Positions 32,927 to 42,234 of a stretch of 64,000 nt of DNA are shown one piece after another; the stretch's first letter is position 1; each line of letters starts with the position of its first letter. Source of the DNA: Paraburkholderia tagetis (GTDB lineage Bacteria > Pseudomonadota > Gammaproteobacteria > Burkholderiales > Burkholderiaceae); NCBI RefSeq assembly GCF_022213065.1, contig NZ_JAKLJA010000020.1, positions 62,001 to 126,000 of the forward strand. Direction: 5' to 3'. The notes beneath the pieces were generated by a model, which saw only the letters and a program-made list of their open reading frames with translations, was not told where the DNA came from and did not search any database. A program made the position numbers and the translations under genes.

Positions 32927-34693
32927 ATGAAGCTGGTCGATAGAACGAAAATTTCCACTGCTGCCCTCGCACTCGTTTCACTTTCTGCGTTATCCGCGGG
33001 CTTTCTCGAAGCCACGCCCGCAATCGCGAAGGATACGCAGCAACGTCCCGCCGTCCTGAACGCATCGGCGGTTGCCGTTGCCGACAAGTACGCCGCCGAC
33101 GCAGCCGAGCAGATCTTCAAGGAAGGGGGCAATGCCGTCGACGCGGCGGTCGCCATTGCCTTCTCGCTGGCCGTCACCTATCCCGAAGCCGGCAACATCG
33201 GTGGCGGCGGCTTCATGACACTGTACGTGAACGGCAAGCCGTATTTTCTCGACTATCGCGAACGCGCGCCGCTGGCCGCCACGCGCAACATGTACGTCGA
33301 CGACAAGGGCAACGTGATTCCGGGCAAGAGCCTCTACGGTTACGACGCGGTGGGCGTGCCGGGCACCGTCGAGGGCATGTGGGAAGCGCAGCGGCGCTTT
33401 GGCAAGCTGCAATGGAAGCAGGTGCTCCAGCCCGCGATCAAGTACGCGCGCGACGGTTTCGTCGTCGACGAGCAACTGGCCAAGCGCCGCGAAGACGCGT
33501 CAAAGGAGTTCGGCGGCAAGACCAATTTCGACCAGTTCTTCGGCGAAATGAAAGACGGCGTGACGTTCAAGCAGCCCGATCTCGCGGACGTGCTCACGCG
33601 CATCGCGAACCAGGGCGCGAAGGACTTCTACGACGGCAAGACCGCTGACCTGATCGCGGCGGCGATGAAGGGCCACGGCCTCATCACGAAGCGCGATCTG
33701 CAGGAGTACAAGGCGGTCTGGCGTCAGCCGGTGGAGGCCAGGTGGAATGGCTATGAGGTGATCACCGCGCCGCCTCCGAGTTCGGGTGGCGTGGGGCTCG
33801 TTCAACTGCTCAAGATGAAGGCGATGCTCGCGCCGCAGTTCAAGGACGTGCCGCTCAATTCGCCGCAATACATCCATCTGATTGCGGAGATCGAAAAGCG
33901 CGTGTTCGCCGATCGTGCGCAGTATTTGGGCGACCCCGACTTCTACAAGGTGCCGGTCGCGCAACTCACCGCAGACGCCTATCTTGCCCGGCGCGCCGCC
34001 GACGTGGACCCCGAGAAGCCGTCGGACACGAAGGGCGTGCAGCCCGGCCTCGGCACGTCAATGCCGGAAAAGGCGGAGAGCACGCACGGCAACAAGATGC
34101 CCGAGAAGGCCGAGACGACGCACTTCTCGGTGGTCGACAAGTGGGGTAATGCCGTGTCGAACACCTACACGATCAACGGCTACTTTGGCTCGGGCGTGGT
34201 GGTGCCGGGCGCGGGCATCGTGCTCAACGACGAAATGGACGACTTCTCGGCCAAGCCCGGCGTGCCGAACATGTTCGGCGTGGTGGGCAGCGATGCCAAT
34301 GCGATTGCGCCGAAGAAGCGCCCGCTCTCGTCGATGTCGCCCACGATCCTCACGAAGGACGGCAAGGTGGCGCTCGTGATCGGCACGCCGGGCGGCTCGC
34401 GCATCTTCACGTCGATCTTCCAGGTCATCAACAACATCTACGACTTCAAGATGCCGTTGAAGGACGCGGTTTCCGCAATGCGCTTCCATCATCAATTGCT
34501 GCCGCCCAACACCATCTTCTGGGAGCCGTACCAACCGATCGACGGCGATCTCGCCAAGCAGGTCGAGGCCAAGGGCTATGTGCTCAAGGGCCAGGACTTC
34601 AGCGGCGACATTCAGGCGATCCGCATCGATGGCGATACGCCGGAGGCGGTGGCCGATCCGCGCGGACGCGGCGTGACGCGCGTCGTTCAGTGA
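32927..34693 (+). CDS. ggt: Periplasmic gamma-glutamyltransferase with internal duplication at the cleavage site
   Basis: 588 residues. A Sec signal peptide (MKLVDRTKISTAALALVSLS and on to TPAIA) precedes the large subunit; autocleavage before Thr397 in ETTHFSVVD gives the small subunit, with FGSGVVVPGAGIVLNDEMDDFS, RPLSSMSPTI and GTPGGSRI lining the active site. Hydrolyses or transfers gamma-glutamyl groups of glutathione and similar compounds. Oddity: the last residues of the large subunit are a tandem 12-residue repeat (MPEKAESTHGNK, MPEKAETTHFSV; 36-bp DNA units at 34061 and 34097), so the catalytic TTH has an upstream imitation STH. TGGAGGTCACTCA precedes the ATG. Confidence 0.93.
   Translation: MKLVDRTKISTAALALVSLSALSAGFLEATPAIAKDTQQRPAVLNASAVAVADKYAADAAEQIFKEGGNAVDAAVAIAFSLAVTYPEAGNIGGGGFMTLYVNGKPYFLDYRERAPLAATRNMYVDDKGNVIPGKSLYGYDAVGVPGTVEGMWEAQRRFGKLQWKQVLQPAIKYARDGFVVDEQLAKRREDASKEFGGKTNFDQFFGEMKDGVTFKQPDLADVLTRIANQGAKDFYDGKTADLIAAAMKGHGLITKRDLQEYKAVWRQPVEARWNGYEVITAPPPSSGGVGLVQLLKMKAMLAPQFKDVPLNSPQYIHLIAEIEKRVFADRAQYLGDPDFYKVPVAQLTADAYLARRAADVDPEKPSDTKGVQPGLGTSMPEKAESTHGNKMPEKAETTHFSVVDKWGNAVSNTYTINGYFGSGVVVPGAGIVLNDEMDDFSAKPGVPNMFGVVGSDANAIAPKKRPLSSMSPTILTKDGKVALVIGTPGGSRIFTSIFQVINNIYDFKMPLKDAVSAMRFHHQLLPPNTIFWEPYQPIDGDLAKQVEAKGYVLKGQDFSGDIQAIRIDGDTPEAVADPRGRGVTRVVQ
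34061..34132 (+). repeat. 36-bp tandem duplication inside ggt
   Basis: Two in-frame units (34061-34096, 34097-34132), both starting ATGCC and coding MPEKAE-S/T-TH. The copies have diverged mainly at third codon positions, so the duplication is not brand new. It lies directly before the autoprocessing threonine. Confidence 0.85.
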
Positions 34694-34803
34694 TCTGGCG
34701 ATGCGCACGCGTTTTATACCCTTTATTGGGGATTCGGCGGCTTCGATCATCGCGTAGTATGCAAGCTCCGGTGGCGTGAAAACCCAGCCGGCGTGTGTTT
34801 TTC

Positions 34804-34828
34804 CGGGCGGCGCTTGCCGCCCGTTTTT
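34804..34828 (+). terminator. ggt terminator
   Basis: CGGGCGGC-GCTT-GCCGCCCG (8-bp stem) followed by TTTTTCTTG, about 110 bp after the ggt stop. Confidence 0.8.
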
Positions 34829-34961
34829 CTTGTGCGGAACCGGATGCGCGCGCGGGTTTTCCTGAATGTGACGGGCCCGCTAAATACGCTCTAAGTTTTG
34901 CGGCTGCCCGGATGTCTGCGCACGCAACCGCAGCGGCAAGCGGACCCACTCTTTTCGGGTC

Positions 34962-35147
34962 CTATTGCGGCGCCGACATGCCGTCGCGGGCCGCGTCGAT
35001 CAGGCCGAGCGCGGCTTGGGCGTTGCCGATCCGCTCCACCGCGAGCAACGCGAATCGCGCGAGAAAAAGCGGCGCATTGGCCTCGCCCAGTTCGGTCATG
35101 GTCTTGCACAGCCGCGTGTAGACCGTGTCGAGTTCGCTGTCGGTCAT
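34962..35147 (-). CDS. DUF2783-like small protein partnered with an FAD hydroxylase
   Basis: 61 residues (MTDSELDTVYTRLCKTM to AARDGMSAPQ), entirely helical. It fits the small DUF2783 family, whose genes sit beside FAD-dependent aromatic hydroxylases. It lies 51 bp downstream of the hydroxylase gene on the same strand, so they form an operon. Function unknown; possibly a stabilising subunit. The ATG at 35147 follows a GGAGAACG ribosome site. Confidence 0.8.
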   Translation of the reverse strand: MTDSELDTVYTRLCKTMTELGEANAPLFLARFALLAVERIGNAQAALGLIDAARDGMSAPQ

Positions 35148-35198
35148 GACGTTCTCCAGTTCAGATGTCTTAATTTCCGGTCCTGTGCGCAACGCGCC

Positions 35199-36902
35199 TC
35201 AGGTCCGCAATGCGTGGTCAAGGGCGTCGAGCGCGCGTTGTGCCAGCGTATCGCCGGCACCTTGCCAGCGGCCGAGCACGTGGCCGTCGGGGCGCACGAG
35301 ATAGAGTGTGTCCGCAACGGCGCCATACATCGGAAAGAGCCGGCCGGTGCTGTCCCAGCCGCATTTGCGTGTGATATCGACGGGCTTGTGCCGGGCGAGC
35401 GGCACGAGGGCGAACGGCACTCCGCGCGCAGCGCACGCCGCTTGGAGGGCCTCGACGGCGGGCGGCACCGCGCCGTCGGCGCTGAAATGGAACGCCGTAA
35501 AGCGCGGCCCGATGAGATCGGTCAGATGGCCCTCGTCGATGACGCCCCGATCCACGATCGACACTGGGCATTCGGGCAGCACCGCGCCGGGCGCAGGGCC
35601 GCTGGCGAGCGTATCGGAAACCGCGTTCAGCCGTGAGGCCGTATAGGCAATCGAGGACGTCTGGCGCGGGTTGATCAGCGAGCGCACGCCGGGGTGTTTG
35701 AGCGCGAGGCCCAGCACGGCGGTGCGCATCAACTCGAACGCGAACGAAGGGGGCGCCATGAATTCGGTGCTCTTCGTGCCATAGCTCAAGTTCTCGTGCG
35801 CCGCGAACACGCGCTCGTCGGAGTAGCTGTCGAGCAACTGCTCGCCCGCGCGCCCCCGCACCACCCAGGCGAGCTTCCATGCGAGGTTGTCGGCGTCGTC
35901 GATGCCCGAGTTCGCGCCGCGCACACCGAAGATCGGCACGAGGTGCGCTGCGTCGCCCGCGAACAGCACGCGGCCGTGGCGATAGCGCTCGAGCGTGAGG
36001 GCGTTGGCCTTGTAGATCGTGATCCAGATGGGCGACCACGGCGCGGTCTCGCCCATCATATCGAGCAGGCTTTGCACACGGGGCATCACGTTTTCCGGCT
36101 TGACGGCCTCGTCGGCGTCCTCGCCGTCGCGCAATTGATAGTCGATGCGCCAGACATTGTCGGGCTGCTTGTGCACGAGCACGGTCGAGCCGGGGTTCGA
36201 GGCGGGGTCGAAGTAGGCGAGGCGTTCGGTGGGGCGCGGACTATCGAGCAGGATGTCGACGATCACATAGCGGCCCTCGTAGCTCGTTCCCATGAGCTTC
36301 AGGCCCAGCGCGTCGCGAACCGTGCTGCGTCCGCCGTCCGCGGCGACGAGCCAGTCGGTCTGGGCCTCGTATTCGCCTGCGGGTGTCGCGAGCGTGAGCG
36401 TCGCGCCGTGCGTGTCCTGCCTCACCGCGGTTACCTTGGTGCACCAGCGAATGTCGATCAGGTCGGCATGTCGCTCCGCCGCATCGAGCAAGAACTGCTC
36501 GATGTGGTACTGGGCGAGGTTCACCATCGGCGGCAGTTTCTGGTTTTCGTCCTGCGGCATCGTGAAGTGCAGGACCTCATCATTACGATAGAAGCTGCGT
36601 CCGCCAGTCCATGGCAGCCCCTTCGCGAGAAAGCTGTCGAGCGCGCCGAGGCGCTCGATGATCTCGAGACTGCGGCGCGAAATGCAGATCGCGCGGCTGC
36701 CATGGCAGACCGAGTCGTCGGCCTCGATCAGCACCGAGCGCACCCCATGCTTCGCGAGTCCGAGCGCAATGGCGAAACCTACCGGGCCGCCGCCGACGAT
36801 GGTGACCGGATGGCGCGCTTTTTCGCGGCCGTCGACGAGTTCGGGAAGGCGAGCGTCGTATTGCCTGGCCTCGAACGGATAGGGCTTGAATTCGGTGCTC
36901 AT
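35199..36902 (-). CDS. FAD-dependent aromatic hydroxylase (MhpA/PheA-type monooxygenase)
   Basis: 567 residues. Class A flavoprotein monooxygenase: GxGxxG in TIVGGGPVGFAIALGLAKHG (about 33-52), DG motif in WLVAADGGRSTVRDALG, and GD motif VLFAGDAAHLVPIFGVRG. A C-terminal thioredoxin-like domain (from about 440, ending CGWDSTGRLFPMYGAVADTLYLVRPDGHV shortened here) is typical of phenol hydroxylase/MhpA-like enzymes. It hydroxylates an aromatic acid or phenol with NAD(P)H and O2; the substrate is not deducible. It forms an operon with the DUF2783 gene; a LuxR-type regulator lies upstream on the same strand. Confidence 0.92.
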   Translation of the reverse strand: MSTEFKPYPFEARQYDARLPELVDGREKARHPVTIVGGGPVGFAIALGLAKHGVRSVLIEADDSVCHGSRAICISRRSLEIIERLGALDSFLAKGLPWTGGRSFYRNDEVLHFTMPQDENQKLPPMVNLAQYHIEQFLLDAAERHADLIDIRWCTKVTAVRQDTHGATLTLATPAGEYEAQTDWLVAADGGRSTVRDALGLKLMGTSYEGRYVIVDILLDSPRPTERLAYFDPASNPGSTVLVHKQPDNVWRIDYQLRDGEDADEAVKPENVMPRVQSLLDMMGETAPWSPIWITIYKANALTLERYRHGRVLFAGDAAHLVPIFGVRGANSGIDDADNLAWKLAWVVRGRAGEQLLDSYSDERVFAAHENLSYGTKSTEFMAPPSFAFELMRTAVLGLALKHPGVRSLINPRQTSSIAYTASRLNAVSDTLASGPAPGAVLPECPVSIVDRGVIDEGHLTDLIGPRFTAFHFSADGAVPPAVEALQAACAARGVPFALVPLARHKPVDITRKCGWDSTGRLFPMYGAVADTLYLVRPDGHVLGRWQGAGDTLAQRALDALDHALRT

Positions 36903-37123
36903 GGTGCGGCGCCTCCGTGCGTGGCGGGACCGTTGCCGATCGGAAAAAAGACGATACGAGGCGCATCAGAGGAGGCGCGCTGCGCGGGGCCGCCGCGCAA
37001 TCAGAAACCCGGCGGCGATGCATGCAGTATGGAGTGCGACCGGCGCGGCGCTGTCCTCATTTTGGGTACAGCATGCCGGCCAGGCGCCGCAGACGCAGCG
37101 CGCGATGCGTTCAGCCCTTGTTT

Positions 37124-37951
37124 TCAGCCCTGGTCTTTGGCGAGGCAGAGCGCGAAGAGCTGACGCTGGCTGGAGATGCCGAGGCGCTGGTACGCGCGCT
37201 TCTGATAGGTCACGACGCTGCTCGGCTTGATGCCCATGCATTCGGCGATTTCCGCGGCGCTTCTGCCTTCCAGCACGCCGCGCAGCGCGTCGAGCTCGCG
37301 CTTCGATAGCGCGGGGCACAGGCCGCGCAGCCGCGCGAGCATCAGTTGCGGGATGCCCATCTGGCTCTGGCCGCGTAGGGCGTAGTGATGCTTCGTGGCC
37401 TCGCCGATCAATGGCGCAAGCGACTCGACCAGCTCGACTTCGGCCGGCTGGAAATTGCCTGCATCGCGCTCGCGATAGAGATTGACCGAAAGCCAGATGT
37501 CGGCGGCGGGTTGCAGCAGTAACGAGAGCCGATCGGAAACATTGGGCGTGGCGTAGCACGCGTGGCGATAGCCGTCGTGCGTGATGTCCGCGCTCGATTG
37601 CCAGTGCAGCACGAGTGACGAGCCTGGCTTGCCGGCCCCTTCGCCAACGTGGCCGCCGACGATCTGCTGATTGCCGTCGAGCGCATAGAACAGCCGCGAG
37701 TAGGTGTCGGCGACGTCGCGCAGGAACCGGCCGCCGCGATGGTCGGCGACCGAGACGGTGCGCGGGCGGTTGCCGAATTCGTATGCGAACACCGTGCATT
37801 GCGATACCGACGTGGCTGGCCCGAGCAGGCTGAGGACCTCGGCGGCCAGTGCGTTGGTGTCGTCGCGGCCAATCGCGGAAATGAGGCTAGTGACGCGAGA
37901 CAGATCGAATTGGCCCGTTTGTCTCGGTCGGTCAAGACGCCAGTGACGCAT
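37124..37951 (-). CDS. LuxR-type (C-terminal HTH) transcriptional regulator
   Basis: 275 residues. The C-terminal GerE-type HTH (about 215-270) reads LSKRELDALRGVLEGRSAAEIAECMGIKPSSVVTYQKRAYQRLG (split: LSKRELDALRGVLEGRSAAE and PSSVVTYQKRAYQRLGI). The N-terminal 200 residues have no obvious receiver or autoinducer motif and may be a ligand-sensing domain. It is upstream of the FAD hydroxylase (221 bp) on the same strand and is the likely regulator of it. It is divergent from the DedA-rhodanese gene. Confidence 0.85.
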   Translation of the reverse strand: MRHWRLDRPRQTGQFDLSRVTSLISAIGRDDTNALAAEVLSLLGPATSVSQCTVFAYEFGNRPRTVSVADHRGGRFLRDVADTYSRLFYALDGNQQIVGGHVGEGAGKPGSSLVLHWQSSADITHDGYRHACYATPNVSDRLSLLLQPAADIWLSVNLYRERDAGNFQPAEVELVESLAPLIGEATKHHYALRGQSQMGIPQLMLARLRGLCPALSKRELDALRGVLEGRSAAEIAECMGIKPSSVVTYQKRAYQRLGISSQRQLFALCLAKDQG

Positions 37952-38208
37952 GTTTCTGAAAGGAAAACGACTGAAATCGGCTGCGGGGGCAGGACGGCCC
38001 AGAGTAGCACCGATTCTCCGCGCCTGCTAAGCCTCCCGTGCGCTGCCTGCAGGGAAGAAAGGGGTGGATCGGCGCTCTGACGGTTTGTGTGACCAGTCGT
38101 TGGGCGCCAAGCAAGAAACCGCCCAGTTAGGGTAATCTCCATACTCGTGCTGCAAGTGCACACAAGTTTCCTTTCTGATCAAAACGTCTTCGCGCAGGAA
38201 ATCCCGAT

Positions 38209-39243
38209 ATGTGGACGCTCCCCACCGCCATCCCACCCGATTTCGGTACCGGGGCGGTATTTTTCAGCGTGCTGGTAACGCAGCTCGGCGTGCCGGTTCC
38301 CGCCGCACCGGTGCTGATATTGGCGGGCACGATGGCGGCGGGCGGGGCGGCCTCGTATGTGAGTCTGCTGCTGGCAGCGGTCGTGGCGACGTTGTTCGCC
38401 GATTCGCTCTGGTTCACGGCGGGCCGCATGCGCGGACGCCGCCTGCTCAATTCGCTCGTGCGCTTCTCGCTTTCGCTCGATACGACGATTCGCGTTGCGC
38501 GCAATGTGTTCGAGCGCCGTGGTGCGCCCATCCTCGCGGTGGCGAAGTTCGTGCCCGGCCTGGGACTCATGTCGGCGCCGCTGCTTGGCACCACGTCGAT
38601 GGACGTGCGCCTCTTCCTGCTCTGGGACGCATTGGGGGCAACGCTGTGGGCCGGCACCTGGCTCATCGGCGGCGCGGCGCTGCACACGCAAATCGCCCGG
38701 TTCGCGATATTCGTGCGCGCCAACGGCTGGACCATTTTCGACGTGCTCGCGCTTGCGGGCCTGATATTTCTCGCGTGGCGCTGGGTGCGCCGCCTGCAGT
38801 TGCGCCGCTGGCTTGCCACGCATCGCATTTCGCCCGATCAACTCGACGAGATGATGAAGTCGCCCACGCCTCCGATCGTGTTCGATGCGCGGCCGCAGAG
38901 CGTGCGCGAGAAAGAGGCTTATCGCATTCCGGGCGCGCGTCCGCTGAATCTGGATTCGACCGAAGCGCTTAAGCCTGAGCTGCTCGCGCGCTCGATCGTG
39001 GTGTATTGCGTGTGCCCGAACGAGGCAACGGCCAAGCGCATCGTGAGTCAACTACGCAGCAAGCATATTTATCACGCTCACGCGCTCAAGGGCGGCCTCG
39101 ACGCATGGGAGCGCCACGGCTATCCCGTCGAGCCGCTGTCTTCGGAATTCCATGGAGCGCATGCGCGCGATGACGAGGATGACGAGGAATTCGAAGCGGG
39201 CGCCGAACAGGAGTTCACGGTTCGGGCCAGCGTTTCGGAGTAG
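38209..39243 (+). CDS. DedA-family membrane protein fused to a rhodanese domain
   Basis: 344 residues. The N-terminal part (about 1-200) is a DedA/VTT domain with several helices and the conserved FERRGAPILAVAKFVPGLGL re-entrant region (cf. F/Y-G...R-F-x-P-G-R). It is followed by a single rhodanese domain (about 205-310) with the active-site loop VVYCVCPNEATAKRI (Cys near 264-266; two cysteines are available) and an acidic tail (HARDDEDDEEFEAG). DedA proteins act in undecaprenyl-phosphate/lipid translocation and proton-motive-force homeostasis; what the rhodanese part does is not known. Confidence 0.88.
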   Translation: MWTLPTAIPPDFGTGAVFFSVLVTQLGVPVPAAPVLILAGTMAAGGAASYVSLLLAAVVATLFADSLWFTAGRMRGRRLLNSLVRFSLSLDTTIRVARNVFERRGAPILAVAKFVPGLGLMSAPLLGTTSMDVRLFLLWDALGATLWAGTWLIGGAALHTQIARFAIFVRANGWTIFDVLALAGLIFLAWRWVRRLQLRRWLATHRISPDQLDEMMKSPTPPIVFDARPQSVREKEAYRIPGARPLNLDSTEALKPELLARSIVVYCVCPNEATAKRIVSQLRSKHIYHAHALKGGLDAWERHGYPVEPLSSEFHGAHARDDEDDEEFEAGAEQEFTVRASVSE

Positions 39244-39411
39244 TTCATCCCCTCTTGCGTGCTATGCGGCGTTGGCGCTTGCGGGGCCGCTGCATGGCGT
39301 GCCTTGGTCGTATCGTCAGGCGCGCTGCCGGCGCTGTTCGCTGCGCGGATTCGGCACCACGGCCGCAATGGTCGCGAGCACGGCGCTGCCAAACTTGATG
39401 CAATCCGGCAC

Positions 39412-39458
39412 AAATACCGGACGACGCCAGCTTGGCGTGGTCCGGTTCGTCGGTATTT
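39412..39458. repeat. Imperfect inverted repeat in the dedA-can intergenic region
   Basis: Outer arms AAATACCG and CGGTATTT with further pairing (GACGA/TTCGT, ACGCCA/TGGCGT) around a short GCT centre form a hairpin of about 20 imperfect pairs. It lies between two convergent genes but has no clean T tract. It may act as a bidirectional terminator. Confidence 0.5.
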
Positions 39459-39496
39459 ATCGCGGGGAGTGAAACGCTCGCGCGGATTGCGGCGGT

Positions 39497-40201
39497 TTAA
39501 CCCGTGGTGTCCTTGAGCAGCCGGGCGCGCGCGGAGCCGAGCGATTCGAAGCGGCCGTGGGTGTCGTCGAATACGGAGATCGTGCCGTGGCCGATGTCGT
39601 ACACCCAGCCCTGTACCTGGAGCAGGCCTTGCGCCACGCGAGCCGCAACCGCTGGGTGAGTGCGCAGGTGCGTGAGTTGCAGGCGAACATTCTCCTCCAC
39701 GAGCGCCTGCACGACCTGATCTTCGTCGCTCAGCCCGCGGATTTGCACGACGCTGCGCGCCGCTTCGGCGTTGCGCAGCCAGGCCTGCACCGTAGGCATG
39801 TCCGCAGTGGCTCCGGGGCCGTCGGCGAGGCCCTTCATGGCGCCGCAGTCGGTGTGGCCGCACAGCACGATCTGCCGCACGTTCAGTCCGAGCACGGCGA
39901 ATTCGACCACCGCCGAGACGCCGCCGAGCATTTCCCCGTAAGCCGGCACGATATTGCCGATGTTGCGGCAGACGAACAGCTCACCGGGGCGCGTTTGCGT
40001 GATCAACTCGGGCGAGACGCGCGAATCGGCGCAGGTGATGAACAGCGTGTGCGGGGCCTGGAAGTTGGCGAGGCTACGGAACAGTTCCTTGTCGCCGGGA
40101 AACACGTTACGAGCGAACTCATCCACGCCGTTGAGAAGGTGCAGCAAATCGCAGTCGCACGATTCGGAATGGCTGTCGTGCGAGTGGGTATGGTCTGGCA
40201 T
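39497..40201 (-). CDS. can: Beta-class carbonic anhydrase
   Basis: 234 residues. Zinc ligands are clear: Cys57 and the Asp59-Arg61 dyad in ITCADSRVSP, and His116/Cys119 in CGHTDCGAM. Interconverts CO2 and bicarbonate in the cytoplasm. The N-terminus is His/Asp-rich (MPDHTHSHDSHSESCDCD), an unusual possible metal-binding stretch. The ATG at 40201 follows GAGAGAAAC; an in-frame ATG further up adds some residues. It is convergent with the DedA gene. Confidence 0.95.
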   Translation of the reverse strand: MPDHTHSHDSHSESCDCDLLHLLNGVDEFARNVFPGDKELFRSLANFQAPHTLFITCADSRVSPELITQTRPGELFVCRNIGNIVPAYGEMLGGVSAVVEFAVLGLNVRQIVLCGHTDCGAMKGLADGPGATADMPTVQAWLRNAEAARSVVQIRGLSDEDQVVQALVEENVRLQLTHLRTHPAVAARVAQGLLQVQGWVYDIGHGTISVFDDTHGRFESLGSARARLLKDTTG

Positions 40202-40956
40202 GGGAGTTTCTCTCTTTATCATGAATCGACACATTCGAATGGCAACAGCGGCAGTTTAGGCCGAGTTACGTCCGATCGCTGCGTTCCGGTTTCGGAAAAT
40301 TCCGGCCGAGCGTACGTTTTCTCGTTTTCCGATCGTCATCTGTATGCACGAGCGCCTATCTGCACGTAAAACACGGCGTCGCGCACGAATGCGCTGCGCG
40401 TCGCCGGCCTGCCACTCTTCTCAACAAGACGTAGTTTCTCACGTGCGAGGCGCGGGTTATACCGCGTCGAGCCGCGAAGTCGTGCGTCCGTTGCGCCGGG
40501 CGGCGTCCCTCATTCGTCATACGACCGACCAGCCGGTTGGTCCGGCTTGCACGAGCATGCTAGTGAGCGTTGCGTTGCCCAGCGAACCACGCCGAGGTCG
40601 GAAGGCGTGCGTCTAGCCAAGGCCGGCGGGGCAGCATTGTACTCGACGCGCAGAGATATGCGAGGGGGCGGGCGGAAGAGGGGTGTCGGGCGCGAAGGCG
40701 CCGGGTAGTGCGCAACCGGATCGACTTCCGGCGCTGGCTTCACGCAGTCGGCAATAAATTTGGACGTCGAATGAGTTTTGCTGGTGTTTTGCTGGTAGCG
40801 GGCACAGATTGAGCCTTGATCGGCGAGCAATGAGCCGGGCCCGTAGCCCTTGCGCAAAGAGCGCGCCGACGTCGCGCTGAAACTGCACGCAATACGGGCG
40901 AGCGGGCGAGCGGGCGAGCGCCGTCGCAAAGCAAGGCGTTCGCGCGTCGATGCGTT
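40202..40956. other. 755-bp gap with three 8-bp tandem repeats
   Basis: No ORF here has ribosome site and codon bias together. At 40895-40918 CGGGCGAG is repeated three times head to tail. The right part near 40250 should contain the carbonic anhydrase promoter. Otherwise I see nothing. Confidence 0.5.
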
Positions 40957-42201
40957 TCACGATTCCATGACGTGGTGCGCGGCGCTGGCACGCCGGCCTG
41001 GCATGAAGTACCACACGCCGGCGAGCACCTGCAGCACGATCAGGCCGATCCAGACTGCTTGATGCGCGACGACCGGATAGTGGCCGTCCACGGCGCTCCA
41101 GCGGCTGAGCACGGCGCCGATTGCGATCTGCGCGGCGAAAATGCCGATGAAGATGACGAGCGTGAACGTCGTGTTGACGCGGCCGATCAGGCGTGGGGGG
41201 AAGTATTCGGCGAGCACGGCGTAAGTGAGGATGCCGGTGCCGCCCAGTGCGCCATACGCGGCCCACAGTAGCGTGGCGGGCAACGGCACACGGGCCGCGA
41301 GCAGTGCCTGGACGAGCACGAAGAGCGCCATCGTCACGCCGGAAAAGCGCGCGACGCTCACGCCGTATTGCTCGAAGGTGCGCGCGAGCGCGCCGAACCC
41401 GATGTTGCCGGCGATGAATGCGCCGCCAAGCACGGAAACGAGCGAAGCCGCGCGCGAGGCCACGTCGACGGTGCCGGCGGGCGCCATGTCGCGCAGGAAG
41501 GCGCCTACCCACAGCGACTGCATCGCGTAAAACACAATCTGCGTGAATGCGGAAAACGTCGCGGTCTTCCAGAACCCATGGCTGCGCAGGATGTGCGCGG
41601 TGCCCTTGAATTGCTCGAGTACGCTCGCCTGATGATGCGTGTCGCGCGTGTGCGGGCCGCCGATCCAGATGATGGCGGCGACTACCACGGTGAGCACGGC
41701 GAGCCCGACGCTCACGCTGCGCCACGGCGCAATCGTGAGTAGCCAGGAGAGCGGAGCGCCGACCGCAACGCCGCCGAGGCCCCCCACGGCCATCACGAGG
41801 CCGTTGACGAGCGTGAGTTGTGCCACCGGGAAGTGCTGGGCCGTGGCCTTGAACGCGCCGCCGAGGCAAACCGAGACACCCACGCCCACGAGCAGGCGCC
41901 CGGCCATCATCGCGCCCATGCTGTGCGAAAGCCCGAACACGAGTGCACCTGCGGCGGCCACTAGCATCACGCACGCGGTCACGCGGCGTGCGCCGAAGTG
42001 GTCGAGCAGCACGCCGCCGGGGATCTGCGCGCCCGCGAAGCCGAGAAAATAGAGGCTCGTGAGCGTGCCCAGATCGGTGGCGGTGAGGCCCATTTCATGC
42101 GTCAGGAACGGCGCAAAGCCAAGGTTGACGCCGCGAAAAAGATACGAAATGAAATAGCCGAGCGCGAAAACGGCGAATACGCGCAGTCTGAGTGCGGTCA
42201 T
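40957..42201 (-). CDS. MFS transporter
   Basis: 414 residues, 12 predicted helices. MFS motif A appears as PGGVLLDHFGARRVTA (about 62-77) and the N-terminal RGVNLGFAPFLTHEMGLTATDLG resembles the nitrate/hexuronate-like (NarK/ExuT-type) and cyanate-type permeases. The substrate is unknown. It is divergent from a LysR gene with 115 bp between starts and an ATCTG-N3-CAGAT palindrome there, so it is probably the regulator's target. Confidence 0.85.
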   Translation of the reverse strand: MTALRLRVFAVFALGYFISYLFRGVNLGFAPFLTHEMGLTATDLGTLTSLYFLGFAGAQIPGGVLLDHFGARRVTACVMLVAAAGALVFGLSHSMGAMMAGRLLVGVGVSVCLGGAFKATAQHFPVAQLTLVNGLVMAVGGLGGVAVGAPLSWLLTIAPWRSVSVGLAVLTVVVAAIIWIGGPHTRDTHHQASVLEQFKGTAHILRSHGFWKTATFSAFTQIVFYAMQSLWVGAFLRDMAPAGTVDVASRAASLVSVLGGAFIAGNIGFGALARTFEQYGVSVARFSGVTMALFVLVQALLAARVPLPATLLWAAYGALGGTGILTYAVLAEYFPPRLIGRVNTTFTLVIFIGIFAAQIAIGAVLSRWSAVDGHYPVVAHQAVWIGLIVLQVLAGVWYFMPGRRASAAHHVMES

Positions 42202-42234
42202 GATGCGTGTACGGGACCCGAAGCCGGATTGAAT

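Noticed and set aside
40895..40918. CRISPR-like or CG-rich repeat cluster
   Set aside because: Just three 8-bp units with no spacers; simple tandem repeat.
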